NCBI RefSeq assembly: GCF_012972705.2 | Contig: NZ_JABCSC020000001.1 | Span: forward strand, 1,601,079-1,665,078 | Length of the DNA: 64,000 bases | From: Uliginosibacterium aquaticum | GTDB lineage: Bacteria; Pseudomonadota; Gammaproteobacteria; Burkholderiales; Rhodocyclaceae | Direction of reading: 5' to 3' | In this document: in pieces, positions 62,201-64,000 of the stretch | Position numbering within the stretch: position 1 is the stretch's first letter | How the letters are laid out: each line of letters opens with the position of its first letter | Notes under the pieces: model-generated | The model's database searches: none | What the model saw: the letters and a program-made list of their open reading frames with translations, nothing else | Told to the model about the DNA's origin: nothing | Translations under genes and position numbers: made by a program

Positions 62201-64000
62201 CATTGGTGCCGGTGATTGCGTTGAAGGTGATTGCTGTGTCTTCAGCGGTGGTGACCGCATCGGCCACGATATCGGCGACGGCATTGACGGTGATGGCAAT
62301 GCTGTCGGTATCGGAGAGCGTGCCGTCCGAAGTGACGACGGTGACCGTATCCGTGCCGTTGTAGTCAGCGGTGTTGGTGTAGGTGAGGCCCGCCAGTGCT
62401 GCGTTGATCTGGGCAGCGGTCCCCACCAGCGTGACCGTGCCGGTCCCGTTGTTGGTGATGGTCGCGCCGCCGCCGGTGGTGACGGAGAGCGTGCCGTGCA
62501 GCACCGAGACGGTGGTGGTCAGCGAGAACGAATCCACATCGGCCACCGACACGCCGGTGATGGCCTTGGTCGTGTCTTCGGTGACGGTCTGTGCGCCAGC
62601 CACGGTATTGACCGGCGTGTCATTGACGGCGGAGACCGTGACATTGACGGTGGCCGTCTCGGTCACGCCGCCGGAGGTGACGGTGTAGGTGAAGGAAGCC
62701 GCGCCGTTGTAGTTGGCCGTCGGCGTGAAGTCCAGCGTGCCATCGGCCTTGAGGGTCACCGAACCATTGGTGACGGCGACCGAACCACCGACCGCGATGG
62801 CCGTGCCATTGATGGCGGTGATGGTGTGGCCGCTGTTCTCGAAGCTGTCGTTGCTATTGACGTTGATATTGACCAGCGTGTCCTCGTTGGTCGTCGCCGT
62901 GTCATTGGCAATATCCGCGACGGCATTGACGGTGACAGCAATGGTGTCGGTATCGGAGAGCGTGCCGTCCGAAGTGACGACGGTGACCGTATCCGTGCCG
63001 TTGTAGTCAGCGGTGTTGGTGTAGCTCAGGCCCGCCAGTGCTGCGTTGATTTGGGCCGCCGTTCCCACCAGCGTGACCGTGCCGGTCCCGTTGTTGGTGG
63101 TCGTTGCACCACCGCCGGTGGTGACGGAGAGCGTGCCGTGGAGCACCGAGACGGTGGTGGTCAGCGAGGACGAATCCACATCGGCCACCGACACGCCGGT
63201 GATGGCCTTGGCGGTGTCTTCGGTAACGGTCTGTGCGCCAGCCACGGTATTGACCGGGGCGTCATTGGCTCCTTGGACTGTCACTGAGAGAGTGGTCGAG
63301 GCAGTTCCGCCTAAGCCGTCACTGATGGTGTAGGTGAAGGTGTCTGTCGTGGTCTGGCCTGCTGCTAGCGTTTGGGCACCTGCACCTGGCGTATAGGTGT
63401 AGCTACCGTTGGCGTTGATCACCACCGAGCCGTAGCTGCCGGCAACACTGCTGCCAACATTACCGGATGCCGAGGTCTGTGTGCCGGCCGCCACACCAAC
63501 TACGGTGAGTGTGGTGTTGGCATCTGGATCGGAGTCCTGGCCGCTTGTGCCGGGAGTCACATTTCCAGTGATGTTGACTGCATCCTCGCTGACAGTAGCA
63601 AGGTCAGCCACAGCAACGGGAACATGATTGACCGAATAACTCTCGGTATCGGTAGCCGATGCGCTGTTGCCCGCGGCGTCCGTCGTGGTCACACGTGCGT
63701 CGATGGTGGCATTGCTGTCGGCAACCAAGTCTGCCCCCGGCACAGCGATGCTGAAGCCGAGCACCCCTGCGGTGCTGACGACGGCGCCGCTGAAGTCCTT
63801 GCCATTGACGGTCAGCGTGACGGTGTCGCCCACCTTGGCGTCGCCACCGACCACACCAGTGATGGCGATCGACTGACCGGCCTCGGTGGCGTTGATGATG
63901 TCGTCCGGCGTGATGTTGGCATCGAGGGTGATGGTCGGCACGGGCGGGGCGGTATCGACCGGCACGGAGTCCGTGCCTGCCGTGCCGGCATTGCCGGCGG
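56274..64000 (-). CDS. Giant RTX adhesin secreted by type I secretion, C-terminal part (5' end outside window)
   Basis: The minus-strand frame is open to the window edge, with NAGTAGTDSVPVDTAPPVP upstream of any start codon, so about 2,575 C-terminal residues are seen. From N to C there is a Big_6-like Ig domain, a VCBS domain (about 63630-63260), eight alternating cadherin-like domains in a ~640-bp tandem array (about 60700-63255), more cadherin-like and VCBS domains, a PA14-like lectin segment (about 57900-58250), RTX nonapeptides (GGAGDDYLLGG, GGAGNDRIEGGAGNDVM, about 56690-56830) and a type I secretion target domain. It is probably surface-retained and used in biofilm or host attachment. 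No secretion genes are in the window. Confidence 0.94.
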   Translation of the reverse strand, partial: AGNAGTAGTDSVPVDTAPPVPTITLDANITPDDIINATEAGQSIAITGVVGGDAKVGDTVTLTVNGKDFSGAVVSTAGVLGFSIAVPGADLVADSNATIDARVTTTDAAGNSASATDTESYSVNHVPVAVADLATVSEDAVNITGNVTPGTSGQDSDPDANTTLTVVGVAAGTQTSASGNVGSSVAGSYGSVVINANGSYTYTPGAGAQTLAAGQTTTDTFTYTISDGLGGTASTTLSVTVQGANDAPVNTVAGAQTVTEDTAKAITGVSVADVDSSSLTTTVSVLHGTLSVTTGGGATTTNNGTGTVTLVGTAAQINAALAGLSYTNTADYNGTDTVTVVTSDGTLSDTDTIAVTVNAVADIANDTATTNEDTLVNINVNSNDSFENSGHTITAINGTAIAVGGSVAVTNGSVTLKADGTLDFTPTANYNGAASFTYTVTSGGVTETATVNVTVSAVNDTPVNTVAGAQTVTEDTTKAITGVSVADVDSFSLTTTVSVLHGTLSVTTGGGATITNNGTGTVTLVGTAAQINAALAGLTYTNTADYNGTDTVTVVTSDGTLSDTDSIAITVNAVADIVADAVTTAEDTAITFNAITGTNGASADSFENSGRAVTAVTQGTNGTVSFAADGTLVYTPNANFNGTDSFTYTVTSGGVTETATVNVTVSAVNDTPVNTVAGAQTVTEDSAKAITGVSVADVDSSSLTTTVSVLHGTLSVTTGGGATITNNETGTVTLVGTATQINAALAGLTYTNTADYNGTDTVTVVTSDGALSDTDTIAVTVNAVADIANDTATTNEDTPVNINVNSNDSFENSGHTITAINGTAIAVGGSVAVTNGSVTLKADGTLDFTPTANYNGAASFTYTVTSGGVTETATVNVTVAAVNDTPVNTVAGAQTVAEDSAKAITGVSVADVDSSSLTTTVSVLHGTLSVTTGGGATITNNGTGTVTLVGTATQINAALAGLTYTNTADYNGTDTVTVVTSDGALSDTDSIAITVNAVADIANDTATTNEDTPVNINVNSNDSFENSGHTITAINGTAIAVGGSVAVTNGSVTLKADGTLDFTPTANYNGAASFTYTVTSGGVSETATVNVTVAAVNDAPVNTMPASFTTLEDTSKALTGLSISDVDAGTGSLTVTLVVNNGVLNVSGGSASIAGSGSSIVTLTGTVAQINATLAASVNYVPNSNFNGTDTLAMSTSDGGNTGSGGTLTDSDSVIITVTPVNDAPVNSLATSYSTVEDTALKLSGLSVADVDAASGSMSVTLNVSSGSLAATSGSGVTISGSGTSALTLTGTLSSLNAYLATSSSMPVFTPATNATAAVTLTMTTNDNGNTGGAALTDVDTRTITITPVNDAAVLTADSATTNEDTAVSGNVLSNDTDVDSALTVGSFTWNGTTYSAGATATITGVGSLRIGSNGAYTFTPASNYNGSVPTATYSVLEDGSTSASSTLSLGITPVNDAPVNTVKTFSTSAPTTGTTYISLGGMSVTDVDAGTSTITVTFKVSTAYGTLAATGSTASGVTSSTSTTGGVQTLTLTGTLTAINTYLALTTGTNAAGNGLKFSTTSASTTGTADLTMTSSDGSLTDTDVTTITIAETSTTGNADPDAGTLTEDATTSLTGNVLTNDQGNTKSVSLVSFEGVTQTVGTAFSTNYGTLTITSTGAYTYTVNNSAVQYLAAGQSITETIVYRETYSTGTDTSTLTITITGANDAPVISATSVAVTGTEDTSYVFSWSQFGISDVDTSNTLYVQVSTLPSDGTLQYYNGSAWVSVTAGQNISKSDIDSGYFRFVPDSNESGADIYGASGTGNMKNDYASFTFKGYDGTTTSSATGTVTIDITPVADDAKLTVGGVSVIDGSTLIVTPPASDGLTVRQYTSIGNISTATVDTLAEVQSLLTLLDANTASSTTISTTPQNYTANTNSDPSGIPTDGATRITGLIYLEAGHTYTFSSYMDDTALLVVGGTVLMAKQYNSWGNITATSYTVTVSGYYTIDWAVYNGNSIGAFKPYLSVDGGTALELTSSNFLIYSSLAAVEAAGGVHDAVVGSSTAGYYPVSNSGVEDTAISISPITISLSDSDGSESMASLVATDLLVGTVLTDGTNTFTATSGNTSVNITSWNLSTLKITPPLNFSGNYSLELTLTSKENATGELATNSTTLTIPVAPVQDAPVSANDTASVVEDSGSYVVSGNVMSNDSDPDGDAITVTAVNRQSVLLGADVASLYGYFHINADGSYTYTLNNDDARVNALNTSQTLTDSITYTIADTEGLTSTSTLTITINGASDSYSTSSTISGTTSADSLSGTSAADLIQSLAGNDYIEAGAGHDVVRTGDASGTATQTELAASAFMTTADASMTDSNGLLTVADATHKAYGDLANGGTGNDALIGSGSGSGTHLLYGGAGDDYLLGGTSTDALRGGAGNDRIEGGAGNDVMRGDLGADVFAWSLNDQASASGTTAALAGNVYGVAAGIGLSSTTDLVTDFSKTDGDVLDLRDLLSGESHLGVDPGNLSNYLHFEVSNGNTVVHISSTGGFTSGTYDATKEDQTIVLQGVNLLNDGTASLLSDNAVIQDMLKNNRLIVD
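60700..63255 (-). repeat. Tandem array of four ~640-bp repeats inside the adhesin gene
   Basis: Four units repeat with spacings of 642, 630 and 642 bp, judged from the recurring stretch encoding NTVAGAQTV at about 63250, 62608, 61978 and 61336. Each unit encodes two cadherin-like domains (NTVAGAQTV-type, then NDTATTNED-type), about 214 residues. DNA identity between copies is very high by eye. The second unit from the N-terminal side carries a different second domain (DAVTTAEDTAITFNAITG) 12 bp shorter. Confidence 0.9.

Noticed and set aside
60700..63255. Regularly spaced repeats considered as a CRISPR array
   Set aside because: The unit is about 640 bp and encodes protein domains in frame; no short repeats with unique spacers are present.
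60912..63287. A 791-residue open frame antisense to the adhesin repeats
   Set aside because: It repeats with the same 642-bp period, is Gly/Asp/Arg-rich with no domain, and results from GC-rich repeat DNA without stops. The adhesin frame on the other strand explains the region.

Overview
The window reads as a GC-rich chromosomal segment of a motile, respiratory betaproteobacterium, most likely of the Rhodocyclales. That placement is an inference from gene content and order: trxB / crp-like / ftsK / lolA / rarA / serS in a row, an acs plus yjcH-actP acetate module, grpE-dnaK-dnaJ, and a flagellar block with FleS/FleR. Genes are densely packed, and at least seven pairs overlap as ATGA. I saw no rRNA, tRNA, CRISPR array, insertion sequence or prophage.

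Layout. 1-768: 3' end of a P-type cation ATPase. 804-10742: acetate metabolism, with acs behind a perfect FNR-type box, then a minus-strand group (protease-like protein, small Cys-rich protein, YgjV, DEDDh exonuclease, cNMP/CBS/DUF294 protein, ActP, DUF485) facing a divergent LysR regulator and YaiI. 10821-23749: DNA and ribosome housekeeping (RecQ, a methyltransferase, an orphan PAS histidine kinase, a FAD dehydrogenase, a YccS-like protein, RbgA/YlqF, an Smr protein, TrxB) and a Crp-like regulator with a CRP-type operator in front of it. 23821-31129: ftsK-lolA-rarA, a small acidic protein, serS and lrgAB. 31177-36476: grpE-dnaK-dnaJ behind a textbook sigma-32 promoter, divergent from a Ser/Thr kinase fused to a cyclic-nucleotide-binding domain. 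36564-38587: an EF-hand-like protein and an SPFH protein.

38668-50678 is a flagellar block: fliN, fliM, fliL, fliK, fliJ, fliI, fliH, fliG and fliF on the minus strand, and fleS-fleR-fliE on the plus strand. Two strong sigma-54 (-24/-12) promoters, before fliK and fliE, fit control by FleR. 51196-56080 holds the malic enzyme maeB, aspartate ammonia-lyase aspA and a divergent HypT-like LysR regulator with a T-N11-A box. 56274 to the window end is the C-terminal 2,575 residues of a giant type I-secreted RTX adhesin, including a nearly identical ~640-bp tandem repeat array.

Common themes are acetate/C4 carbon flow, second-messenger sensing (three separate cNMP-binding-type proteins) and the switch between motility and surface adhesion. 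I found no clearly new system. The strongest leads are the kinase-cNBD fusion beside the heat-shock operon, the Smr protein with a duplicated N-terminal motif, the YgjV / Cys-rich small protein / protease group, and the homogenised adhesin repeats with one variant unit.
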